From SFTJ01 sp905210415 (GTDB lineage Bacteria > Bacteroidota > Bacteroidia > Bacteroidales > Muribaculaceae): 64,000 bases of DNA. Location: the NCBI GenBank assembly GCA_902476295.1, contig CABSDC010000002.1, forward strand, positions 1 through 64,000. The letters are read 5' to 3'. A program made the translations under genes and the position numbers. The stretch's first letter is position 1. The number at the start of each line of letters is the position of its first letter. Below the pieces are notes generated by a model, which had not been told where the DNA came from, did not search any database, and saw only the letters and a program-made list of their open reading frames with translations. Below are positions 44,601 to 51,745 of the stretch, piece by piece.

Positions 44601-47600
44601 GTTCGACACTGAGCGCAGTCCTCTGTCCTCGGCATCCACGGCGCGCTTGCTCTTGCTGTAGCCAACATAACCGCTGTTACCGCCAAACGACTTCTTTATC
44701 GAATACTCTTCCGCCTTTCTCTTGGCGTAGTCTATGATGCTCTCGTCTGGCCGCTTGCCACCGCCGTTTGCCTTGTCAGCGGAAATTTCTTCCTCGACAG
44801 ATTTTTTTTCACCATTTTCCTTTTTCGGCTCAAATGTTTCAACTACCTTTGTGGCAGAAGAAAGGCTGCCACCATTGGCAGGTTGTTCTGCGGATACATT
44901 GGCAGGTGTGTCGAGTGCAGTCGCTTTATAAAGCAACCTGTCATTCTTCAATTTATTCCTCAACTGGTTCTCTCTGATGATATGGGAACTTATAGAAACT
45001 TCCAATCCGTCTTGCGATACCGTCACATTCTCAAAATGAGTAAATTCTGAGCCGTCGCCTTTTTTGAATGTCTTTACAAACAGATAAGATGAAGCCCTTT
45101 CGTGGGTTTCGTCGTATGTTGCGTCCATTTCTTCAAGCACCACATTTGGGCTTTCAAGCGTCCGCACCACCATTCCATATTGGTCGCTTCTGTTTCTTGT
45201 AAACAATTTCTCCTTTTGGTTTTCTCCCATCTTAATTCTGCCGATTGGAGTGTGGATATAGTTTTTCCACGTTTCATCGCTAATCTCAATGTGAGGAATA
45301 TTCTCGGCATTATCTTTCATTCTGCCGATGACTTTATTTGCCTCCTCGTCCGATGTAATAGTGTCAGCCACCTCTCTTTTTATGGAGAAAAGGATGTCGT
45401 CATTGTTGTTTACAGCCTCAAGCGTCACTTGTTCACGGTCTTCCTTTCCGTTGTAGGTGTGTACTTCTATTCCTGCCTGCTCCAGTGCGTCCGTAACGTC
45501 TTTTGGAGTGTCTTTGGGTACAATGGCCTTTTCAAACTCATCAAGTCCGTATGGGCGCATAAACTTTGTCTCGAAATATTTCGTTGGCATTTCCGTACTG
45601 ATTGCTTTCACAAGACCTTCAAGTTTCTCAATGTCCTCTTCCGTCAGGTCTACATCGTATTCCTCCTTGGCATATTTCCTTGGATTTTTCTGCAATGCCA
45701 CTTCCTCTATGCGGTCAAGTCCGTAACTCTCAAAGCCTTTTGCGTCTGGCTGCATCTTCTCCGCAAGTTCAAAGTATACTGGTTGCCATTTCTCCTGAAA
45801 CATTGAAGCGGCTTCCTCGTCAGTGTTCAGTTTGCCTTTTTCTTTCCGTATCTCGTCAAGCTTTCCCATAGGCTTCAGTACGGATGCCGCGAAACGGGAG
45901 AACGAGGCCGTGCCAGTGGCGGCGTTTTTCCCGTCTTTCTTCATTATTGCCACGGCATTTTTAAGCGTGTTGGGCACATACTTACGCTTTCCGCTCGGTG
46001 TAAAGCCGTCAAAAATGACCTCTTTCACATTGTAGCGGTCATTAAGGCTTTCTTCCCATTGCTTGAAGTCGTTCTGAAGTCCGTTTTCCCTAATGTAATC
46101 CTTTGCTTTGCGCATTGTGGCGTTAACGTCCACCTTACCAGCGTTCTTCTCGTCCCTTGCGATGTCGTCAACGAAACGTGAAAGTGCGGAATAGTCATAG
46201 CCTTTCTCTCTCATGTCATCCAAATCCATTTGCATGTCCCGGGCAAAATAAGACTTAGGGTGCTTGGCTATAATGTTTTCCTTTTTCTGCATCATGTTCT
46301 GGATGTCTCGTGAATACTCGTTCTTATCTCCACCGTACTTTTCTCTCACAAAAATGTCAAGAATCTGTTTCCGCTGTTCTTCCGATGTGCCGTAAAGTTT
46401 ACTGCTTCCCCCGAGAGCGTCTTCCACTTCTCTGTGCAGTGCCTCCGGATATTGTCTTTGCGTAATAACCATATTCGGCATCTTGCCTTTTTCCTGCAGA
46501 AACATATAGGCGAGGTTGTCAGCGTCCCTGCCGTCCATAAAACTATCAATGGCATTCCTTGTTAGGCTGCGCATAGCCTCTGGCAAAGCCTCAACATCCT
46601 TGTATGCCCTCAAAGAGCCTTTTTCGTCAAACTGCCTTTCCACCTGCGGATATGTCGGAGTCCAAGCATCGCCAAAAAAAGTGCCAATGTTCCTGCCAGT
46701 GCGCTTCGCTATCTTTTCAGCCCTTGGTATCAGTGTTATCTCTCCATACCCGGAATACAGGCCCTTTTTGCTGTCCACTACGCCCATTGATGGAGCGGCA
46801 AGTCCACCCTGCTTAATCGCCCTGCGCATATTGTCTATGCTGATGTTGTGCATGCCGAACAGTGTCCTGTCCTCTTTTTTATCGGCCTTTATTGAATACC
46901 GCTCGTCAGCGTTTATCGGGTTACCTTGATTGTCGTTAGCATTAAATGCTTTGGAGTCCTGCGACATACGCACGCTCTTGGCATTCTTCATCACGGATGA
47001 ATACTCGCCGAAAGGCTTTGTCTTGCGCTTGCTCGACTCAATCCACTTCTCGAAGTCTTCGAGGTTCACACCGGTGATGTCAATTCTGCGTCCGTTTTCC
47101 CAGCCTTTCTCGTAGTTGGCGAGATAGTCGCTCTTAGCCTCGGATGCATCGTTAAAGCCGAGCATCACCTTATGCTCGTCAAATGTGCCGTCGGGGTTGT
47201 ACTGGTCTACCACGAATGCTTTTTCCCCGTTCCAGCCATCCATATTTTTGGAAAGGAATACATCTATGTGGTCACCATCCACGCCCTCTGTGCCACGGAA
47301 ATATCCGTAGGTGTTGTGCATCTTGCTTTCCCACTGCTTGCCGTCAGCGTCGGTGCCACGGCGAATGCTTCCCTCTGGCTGTTCAATGGAGATGTCAAAT
47401 TTTCCGACCTTTATGTGGCCTTTCTTGTAGTTGCCTGCCTCTTTCTGCGCCTCGGTCGGTTCGGTGTTCACCTCAGCCGATGCGCTTTCAATCCTTGCCG
47501 ACAGCGGTTCTCTGTCAAGTTCCGCTCTGTTCACCTCCTGCACCTCGGCAAGTCCGGTGGAGTCCTTGAACTCTCCGCTGTATAGCACTTGCTTTATTGA

Positions 47601-48995
47601 TTTGGCAATCTCCGCCAACGGCTTCCCCTCGGCACGCTGCAAGGCAATCTCTGGGTAGAAGAATTCCACGATGTGCGCCATTCCGTCATTCGTGATGCCT
47701 TTGTTTGGCTTTCTGGTAACGACAATGCTTATTCCGTCCGACTCTCCCAAGGAATCAAAATTTGACACTGTTGCGTTATGGTTGCTTAGGCGTATGGTCA
47801 CAACTTTTCCGTTCTTAGTCTCAAAGGTCGCATACTGACTGCTTTTGCCTCTGTCTATCATTCCCAACGTTTTAGCTAAATCACCGATAAAGGTTTTTCG
47901 GTGGGATGAAGTTTTTTTCAGGTCATTTATAATCTTATCAAGATTATTCAGTATCTTTGTGCCATCAGCACTTGAAACGACAGTGGCTATGGTAGTCCTT
48001 TGTGATTGCTCCGCGGTTTCGAGTGCTCTTTTTCTTTTTGCGCTCATCTCGGCTCTGCCGTCCTCTGCCTGCAATCGCTCATTAGCATTCTTCATCGCGT
48101 CGGTGTATGCCTTTTCCATTGCTTTCTGCACATCGGCATAGTAGGGCGAGCTGGTGAAGAACACCTTTATTCTGTCCCACCATTCCATAAGACGCTTCAC
48201 GAACTCTGGCTTGCCCTCACGACCAGCCTTGTCAAGAATCCCTTGCATGATCTTCATGCCGTCACGACTGCTGAACAGGTCACCACCGAAATCGTTCACG
48301 ACCTCTCGCTCAGCTTGCTCTCTGCTGATTGGCTGACCAGCCTCGGCATAGACATCCATCGTGTCCTTCACCTTACCCTCAAAGTATTCCTCACCAAACA
48401 ATTCCCTTACGGCATCCTTATATGCGTTATAGGCTTCGGGAGACAACCTCTCCACATCGTGCAGAAGTTCGTGTCCAGCCACCCAACGCATAGTCCAGTC
48501 CTTATCCCTATTGACGTTGATATACACCACGCCATCGGCATACTTGCCGTTGAATCTGCCGTCTGCGATATCCACCGCCACGATAGGCAGTCCCATTCGC
48601 TTGGCGAACTCGTCAAGGACAGCGACCTCACGCTCGCTCATTCCCTCGGTCACCTCACTGCGTTGCAGACCCACCCACTTGTGTGTGCCGTCCGCTTGCT
48701 CTACTGCAGTCATGCCCTCGTGGTTGCCGTTGAGTTCGGGTTGCTCGGCAAATTCTCTGCCGACAAAGTTTTCTTTCGGTGCAGTTTCTGCCGCTTCGGT
48801 TTGTGCATTTGCGGTTTCCTTTGCATTACCAGTTGGCTCTTCGGCTTGTATTGTCTGTTCTTGCGCTTGCTCCACATCATCTGGCTTGGAGAGTTCCTCC
48901 ACCATTCTGCGGTATTTCTTTGCCTGACGCACGGCATCAAGTTTCTCGGCCACTGTCACAGCCTTACCTTTTGCCTTTTCCGCATCGGCAAGCAT
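41643..48995 (-). CDS. Giant polyvalent protein of phage/conjugative-element type (2450 residues)
   Basis: Multi-domain protein of the kind encoded by phages and conjugative elements and thought to enter the host with the DNA. Order: Glu/Gln-rich N-terminus (1-95). Zincin-like metallopeptidase (~95-300) with HELLH at 175-179 and a candidate third ligand E231. LPD-type domain (~360-490). Inorganic-pyrophosphatase-like domain (~525-672). Large module (705-1200) opening with HNISIDNMRRAIKQGGLAAP. PBECR2-like predicted nuclease fold (~1230-1360). Module with WHHTSKYGN (1505-1513). Short remnant (1661-1698). PBECR3-like domain (~1735-1860). Long charged coiled-coil region (2040-2450). Aromatic-Ser-Ile junctions recur at 700, 1203, 1431, 1659, 1700 and 1893. 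G+C is visibly higher than in neighbours (30/60 in 42481-42540 versus 23/60 in 24901-24960). The start at 48995 is the only ATG after an in-frame stop. Domain names are from memory of the family. Confidence 0.85.
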   Translation of the reverse strand: MLADAEKAKGKAVTVAEKLDAVRQAKKYRRMVEELSKPDDVEQAQEQTIQAEEPTGNAKETANAQTEAAETAPKENFVGREFAEQPELNGNHEGMTAVEQADGTHKWVGLQRSEVTEGMSEREVAVLDEFAKRMGLPIVAVDIADGRFNGKYADGVVYINVNRDKDWTMRWVAGHELLHDVERLSPEAYNAYKDAVRELFGEEYFEGKVKDTMDVYAEAGQPISREQAEREVVNDFGGDLFSSRDGMKIMQGILDKAGREGKPEFVKRLMEWWDRIKVFFTSSPYYADVQKAMEKAYTDAMKNANERLQAEDGRAEMSAKRKRALETAEQSQRTTIATVVSSADGTKILNNLDKIINDLKKTSSHRKTFIGDLAKTLGMIDRGKSSQYATFETKNGKVVTIRLSNHNATVSNFDSLGESDGISIVVTRKPNKGITNDGMAHIVEFFYPEIALQRAEGKPLAEIAKSIKQVLYSGEFKDSTGLAEVQEVNRAELDREPLSARIESASAEVNTEPTEAQKEAGNYKKGHIKVGKFDISIEQPEGSIRRGTDADGKQWESKMHNTYGYFRGTEGVDGDHIDVFLSKNMDGWNGEKAFVVDQYNPDGTFDEHKVMLGFNDASEAKSDYLANYEKGWENGRRIDITGVNLEDFEKWIESSKRKTKPFGEYSSVMKNAKSVRMSQDSKAFNANDNQGNPINADERYSIKADKKEDRTLFGMHNISIDNMRRAIKQGGLAAPSMGVVDSKKGLYSGYGEITLIPRAEKIAKRTGRNIGTFFGDAWTPTYPQVERQFDEKGSLRAYKDVEALPEAMRSLTRNAIDSFMDGRDADNLAYMFLQEKGKMPNMVITQRQYPEALHREVEDALGGSSKLYGTSEEQRKQILDIFVREKYGGDKNEYSRDIQNMMQKKENIIAKHPKSYFARDMQMDLDDMREKGYDYSALSRFVDDIARDEKNAGKVDVNATMRKAKDYIRENGLQNDFKQWEESLNDRYNVKEVIFDGFTPSGKRKYVPNTLKNAVAIMKKDGKNAATGTASFSRFAASVLKPMGKLDEIRKEKGKLNTDEEAASMFQEKWQPVYFELAEKMQPDAKGFESYGLDRIEEVALQKNPRKYAKEEYDVDLTEEDIEKLEGLVKAISTEMPTKYFETKFMRPYGLDEFEKAIVPKDTPKDVTDALEQAGIEVHTYNGKEDREQVTLEAVNNNDDILFSIKREVADTITSDEEANKVIGRMKDNAENIPHIEISDETWKNYIHTPIGRIKMGENQKEKLFTRNRSDQYGMVVRTLESPNVVLEEMDATYDETHERASSYLFVKTFKKGDGSEFTHFENVTVSQDGLEVSISSHIIRENQLRNKLKNDRLLYKATALDTPANVSAEQPANGGSLSSATKVVETFEPKKENGEKKSVEEEISADKANGGGKRPDESIIDYAKRKAEEYSIKKSFGGNSGYVGYSKSKRAVDAEDRGLRSVSNMDREFAEEVSEIVSRESGKEAKVSLAEVKRIAKDMRGDEWHHTSKYGNRTQYYSAESIAERILADREPKSEELVADDKERESALERVRDMLVTDKDVKTKVEDRGREHEYTNDAFTSSNGYQIVVGKGMFGEKRTFRNTQFLNNGKVDKRELYLPEWYVDDHIDELQKAMDEYNARLDEALGKEADAIGELSQYSIVGTRGAENLDKAEERTLRMDKLAVASEIAGSMNIDGKQYSIKKEKIDKLRNSEPAVITGNDIERTEDVKRDKKNALDYGKGISGTYTNADTGDKISVSAQSIKEILEHDYKDDEHLQSVAAIPQIIEKGIYIASMPNADGYKKKEISEFQYYVCGLKIGKEDYTVKAVVAVYNNGNRYYDHKLTQIEKGKLIDELDRITSPSNNQESAFTEGKDKRLISILQDNASEIGEEFSIKGGKSLDERLNSKYVRTRYNAAKEMCRGNGQALDILADTTPQTLEELIAESLSGANGVKLLWDDNGVKRGLKAHLGYGNMERRMMSGFLSPDGISPEHFAEQLEASAEHLGIEHGDTMDIFNKVLDTVAGRSKRELGDLLLNNRIDRALDVVRKQEEWNAEQEQEYLDTLLPAMREEYLAQKAELEAVKWMPEKEKAKYLADKRRERMLAEMSDAEREEVLAKQRWYEDNKYILSDAFRRERSDEQKAAKSKLQEKYDTLKTSFDKLLKQQSERATRDAISGKEDKERIKDSTRKEEAGKVREIADQMREFIEQAVPKDMQDDMTRFDFTGVLKSLETATTTKDLEKPMRTVDEIGTYLASRALNKQLGAILGKKYKSTNAKGVAVARAVDNSTRVVMDYAKQLYREMGNTGVSQQLFGLRLDRKDIMDEMKALAKSDADVSALVESVEKVMKAKQDKRKAMLTELRDEMSVETASKVGGYIDQLLDTQEKIDSTIAKGEENISKAPENAVESLKTLAQEIGEREDAGTMSEDDRAMQKSFYNLESFGFYKTSLA

Positions 48996-49020
48996 TAGTC
49001 GCGCCAGAGAAGAAGTCCTA
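41643..49020. mobile_element. Probable remnant of a phage or conjugative element
   Basis: A single foreign-looking gene sits between core genes (GNAT and the zinc ABC pair). It has higher G+C, a domain content otherwise found in mobile elements, and no integrase, portal, relaxase or mobilisation gene. The right edge stops about 30 bases short of the intact promoter of the metal-binding protein gene at 49053. The left edge abuts REP-like palindromes. No terminal repeats were found, so the borders are approximate. Confidence 0.5.
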
Positions 49021-49052
49021 ACTTTAACTCATCAAAAGAGTGCGTCTTTTAT

Positions 49053-49083
49053 TTTGTATTAATTTTGGTTTGCATTACCTTTG
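49053..49083 (+). promoter_or_regulatory. Consensus Bacteroidota promoter of the metal ABC genes
   Basis: TTTG (49053-49056), exactly 19 bases, TACCTTTG (49076-49083). This is a full consensus match 39 bases before the start codon. I could not identify a Zur or Fur operator in the short leader. Confidence 0.78.
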
Positions 49084-49122
49084 TAAAAACATATTACGAC
49101 TTTAGTTACAAAAAGACATTTA

Positions 49123-50025
49123 ATGAAGATCCGAAAATTAGCATATATCGTAGCCTTAGCGATGATTGCCTTATGTGGAGCATTGGCAGCTTCCTGCAAT
49201 GACGCAAACGCGCACAAGCATATTATCACAGTGTCAATACAGCCCCAGAAGTGGCTTTTGGAGAAGATTGTTGATAATCATTTCGACGTGATTTGCCTAC
49301 TGTCACAAGGAAGCAATCCTGAGACATACGAACCAAGCATGAACCATCTCATCAATCTTGAGAAAAGCGATGCATACTTCCGCATAGGATATATTGGCTT
49401 TGAAATGGCTATTGTTGATAAGGCAAAAAAGAATAACCCCGAACTTAAAATATTTGATAACAGCAAGGGCATCTCTGTGATATATGGTTCGCACGAAGGT
49501 GTCGCATATCACGAATATGGAGAAGGTCACCATCACGAAATAGATCCTCACATCTGGACATCTGTGGCAAATGCCCGCATTATTTCACAAAACATGTGCG
49601 ATGCAGTCTGTGAATTAGACCCAAAGCATTCCAAGGAATATCAAAAAAATCTGAAAACATTATTTCAAGAATTAGATAAACTTGACGAAGAATTGCGTAA
49701 CACACTCAAGAATGTATCAACAAAATCATTTCTTGTTTGGCATCCATCACTTAGTTATTTTGCCCGCGACTATGGGTTGCGACAAATAAGCATGGAATAT
49801 GAAGGTAAAGAAATTCCTGCGAAATATTTGAAATCAGAGATTGACACTGCCCTTGCAAGCAAGGCTCAAGTATTCTTCTTCCAAAAAGAATTCGATTGTC
49901 GCCAGGTTGAAGTGATAAATCAACAAATAGGAGCCAAAGTAGTAACAATCAATCCAATGAACTACGATTGGAATTTGGAGCTTAAACATATAGCTAATGC
50001 ACTTGCCACAACAGAAAATAATTGA
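49123..50025 (+). CDS. Zinc/manganese-type ABC transporter substrate-binding lipoprotein (ZnuA-like)
   Basis: A 300-residue periplasmic metal-binding protein. The signal sequence ends in a lipobox (LAASC, Cys near residue 25), so it is lipid-anchored. It belongs to the cluster A-I family: an early strand ITVSIQPQKWLLEKI, the SNPETYEPSMNHL metal-site segment (where His is usual at the first ligand, here in the same loop), a His-rich loop GEGHHHEIDPHIW, LVWHPSLSYFARDYGL and the closing QQIGAKVVTINPM. The His-rich loop favours zinc. The ATPase gene overlaps its 3' end by 29 bases. No permease gene is found nearby. Confidence 0.9.
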   Translation: MKIRKLAYIVALAMIALCGALAASCNDANAHKHIITVSIQPQKWLLEKIVDNHFDVICLLSQGSNPETYEPSMNHLINLEKSDAYFRIGYIGFEMAIVDKAKKNNPELKIFDNSKGISVIYGSHEGVAYHEYGEGHHHEIDPHIWTSVANARIISQNMCDAVCELDPKHSKEYQKNLKTLFQELDKLDEELRNTLKNVSTKSFLVWHPSLSYFARDYGLRQISMEYEGKEIPAKYLKSEIDTALASKAQVFFFQKEFDCRQVEVINQQIGAKVVTINPMNYDWNLELKHIANALATTENN

Positions 50026-50698
50026 GTTTAAAGACGTTGAGATGTCGTATGGCGTAGGCTGTACGCCACTAAAAAACGTCAACCTTACAATAAATGAAGG
50101 TGATTTTGTGGCTATAACCGGTCCTAATGGTGGCGGAAAAACCACATTGCTACGGCTGATATTGCAACTTATAAAACCAACAGCCGGAAGCATCAAATTT
50201 CGTTGGGCAGGAAAAGAAGTATCGCGATTGAATATCGGTTACCTTCCGCAAAAAAACGCGATTGACAATCGCTTTCCAATCACAGTGGAAGAAGTGGTAG
50301 CTTCGGGGCTTGACAGTATGAACCGTTTCTTCCACAGAAAAAATAATGATGATAAAGCTGCGGTGGATGCAGCATTAAACCTTGTGGGGCTATCAGAGGT
50401 TAGGCATCACGGTATCGGCCAGATTTCCGGTGGGCAATTGCAGCGAGCCCTACTTGCAAGGGCTACTATAAATAAGCGAGATGTACTTGTATTTGACGAA
50501 CCCCTTTCGTATATCGACAAAGAGTTTGAAAAAGAGCTCTATCAAATCATCGGAGAACTTGCGAAAACATCCACAATAATACTGGTGTCGCACGAAATGA
50601 CCACCATCTCACAAATGGCCAATCGCCACATCATTATAGATGGCACCCTACATGAATGTCATGCCGCACACCACTTCATACGCTCAGAGTGCGATTAA
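49997..50698 (+). CDS. Metal ABC transporter ATP-binding protein (ZnuC-like)
   Basis: A 233-residue ABC ATPase expected to energise zinc or manganese uptake with the preceding binding protein. Walker A is GPNGGGKTT (42-50), the Q-loop lies in IGYLPQKNAIDNRFP, the signature is ISGGQLQRALLARA, Walker B is VLVFDEPLSYID and the switch His follows in LVSHEM. The NAIDNRFP-type Q-loop context is typical of ZnuC/MntB-like ATPases. Translation is probably coupled to the binding protein because the genes overlap. The expected third gene, an integral permease, is not present in the next 3 kb or elsewhere in the window. Confidence 0.92.
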   Translation: MHLPQQKIIEFKDVEMSYGVGCTPLKNVNLTINEGDFVAITGPNGGGKTTLLRLILQLIKPTAGSIKFRWAGKEVSRLNIGYLPQKNAIDNRFPITVEEVVASGLDSMNRFFHRKNNDDKAAVDAALNLVGLSEVRHHGIGQISGGQLQRALLARATINKRDVLVFDEPLSYIDKEFEKELYQIIGELAKTSTIILVSHEMTTISQMANRHIIIDGTLHECHAAHHFIRSECD

Positions 50699-50758
50699 GC
50701 ATCAATCGCAGATTAGATTTCTGCTTTAAAATTTCAAACAATGAGTATTTTTTATTAA

Positions 50759-50773
50759 TTTAGCAATGCTAAA
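50759..50773. repeat. Small hairpin after the metal ABC genes
   Basis: TTTAGC-AAT-GCTAAA is a perfect 6-bp inverted repeat, 44 bases before the next start codon. It may be a weak terminator or a leader hairpin. A TAATTTAG sequence overlapping it (50756-50763) is one base off a -7 promoter box. Confidence 0.35.
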
Positions 50774-50816
50774 AGAAACATTGAATAAATACATTTTTTA
50801 ACAAAACAGTATAACT

Positions 50817-51176
50817 ATGGCAAACAAACGCAATTTAAAGAAAAGCATCGCTTATGCATGCGCAGACATTGCTGGAGAATGCATCTTCGCACAACAAAAC
50901 TTCGAAGGTATCGACCTTGACAAGATGGACGAAATCATCCTTAAAGTAGCCCTACTTCAAGACTCTGCCATTAAGAAAGTTTCTGTGGATTACGACAAGA
51001 AGCCTCAAGAATTCAAATCAAACCTTTCAGAATATCGCAAGGGTCGCAAAGCTTATTTCAAAGCAGTTGAAAAGGCTATTGCAAAGTATGTTCGCGAAGA
51101 AGTGGAAGAACTCGTAAAGCAAATGAATGCTTTGCTTCCAGCTGCACAAAAGGAAGCTAACAAACAAGCTAAGTAA
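50817..51176 (+). CDS. Small conserved hypothetical protein
   Basis: A 119-residue, lysine-rich helical protein without signal or membrane segment, beginning MANKRNLKKSIAYACADIAGE and ending in a Lys/Gln-rich tail. I recall similar hypothetical proteins in Bacteroidales but no functional name. Its stop overlaps the start of the acyltransferase gene (TAATG), so the two are translationally coupled. The basic, helical composition could fit nucleic-acid or membrane-surface binding, which is speculation. Confidence 0.75.
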   Translation: MANKRNLKKSIAYACADIAGECIFAQQNFEGIDLDKMDEIILKVALLQDSAIKKVSVDYDKKPQEFKSNLSEYRKGRKAYFKAVEKAIAKYVREEVEELVKQMNALLPAAQKEANKQAK

Positions 51177-51733
51177 TGCTGAAGCAACGACTCGCAAAAC
51201 GTATATTAAAAATGATAAAGTGGAGTGTCAACGTTAATGTTGACATTCCACTTCCTAATAAATGTGTGATCTGTGTAGCGCCTCACACAAGTAATTGGGA
51301 TTTCATTCTGTGTCAATTGGCACTGAAAGCTGCTGGCCTGCAATCAGGTTTCTTAATGAAGGAAACATGGTTCTTCTTTCCATTAGGAAATATCTTCAGA
51401 GCCATGGGCGGCATTGCAGTACCACGCAAGAAAGGTAGTTCGCTCACACAATCAATCATAGATGCCGGTAATAGCCACGAAAAATTTGTAATAGCTATTA
51501 CACCCGAAGGCACTCGTGGTTACAACGAGAATTGGCGAAAAGGATTTCTTCATATAGCATACGGAGTGAAAATGCCTATTATGCTTGCTTATCTTGATTT
51601 TGAGAAACGTATAGTATGCCTTGATAAAGAATTTAAATATACTGGCAACATCGATGAAGATATGCACACTGTGAAAACATATTATCAAAACATTCCTGCC
51701 AAATACCCTGAAAAATTTGGTACAGGTTTATAA
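51176..51733 (+). CDS. PlsC-like 1-acyl-glycerol-3-phosphate acyltransferase family protein
   Basis: A 185-residue acyltransferase of the glycerophospholipid type. The catalytic HX4D motif is HTSNWD at 37-42, and EGTRG at 111-115 is the phosphate-binding block. FRAMGGIAVPRKKGSS is the middle conserved block. It is shorter than E. coli PlsC (about 245) and lacks a clear N-terminal helix, so the acceptor may not be lysophosphatidic acid. It follows the small basic protein by an overlapping stop/start and precedes the nitrilase by 12 bases. Confidence 0.88.
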   Translation: MLKQRLAKRILKMIKWSVNVNVDIPLPNKCVICVAPHTSNWDFILCQLALKAAGLQSGFLMKETWFFFPLGNIFRAMGGIAVPRKKGSSLTQSIIDAGNSHEKFVIAITPEGTRGYNENWRKGFLHIAYGVKMPIMLAYLDFEKRIVCLDKEFKYTGNIDEDMHTVKTYYQNIPAKYPEKFGTGL

Positions 51734-51745
51734 AAACATATTTTT

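Noticed and set aside
48006..48998. 330-residue plus-strand open frame opposite the giant gene
   Set aside because: It is antisense to a coding frame with clear domains, has a Leu/His/Cys/Phe-rich composition typical of antisense translation, and is a by-product of the higher G+C. Other long antisense frames at 42063-42890, 42130-43083 and 45102-45806 are rejected for the same reason.
41643..49020. Intact prophage or integrative conjugative element
   Set aside because: Only one gene of this kind is present; no structural, packaging, integration or transfer genes and no terminal repeats were found.
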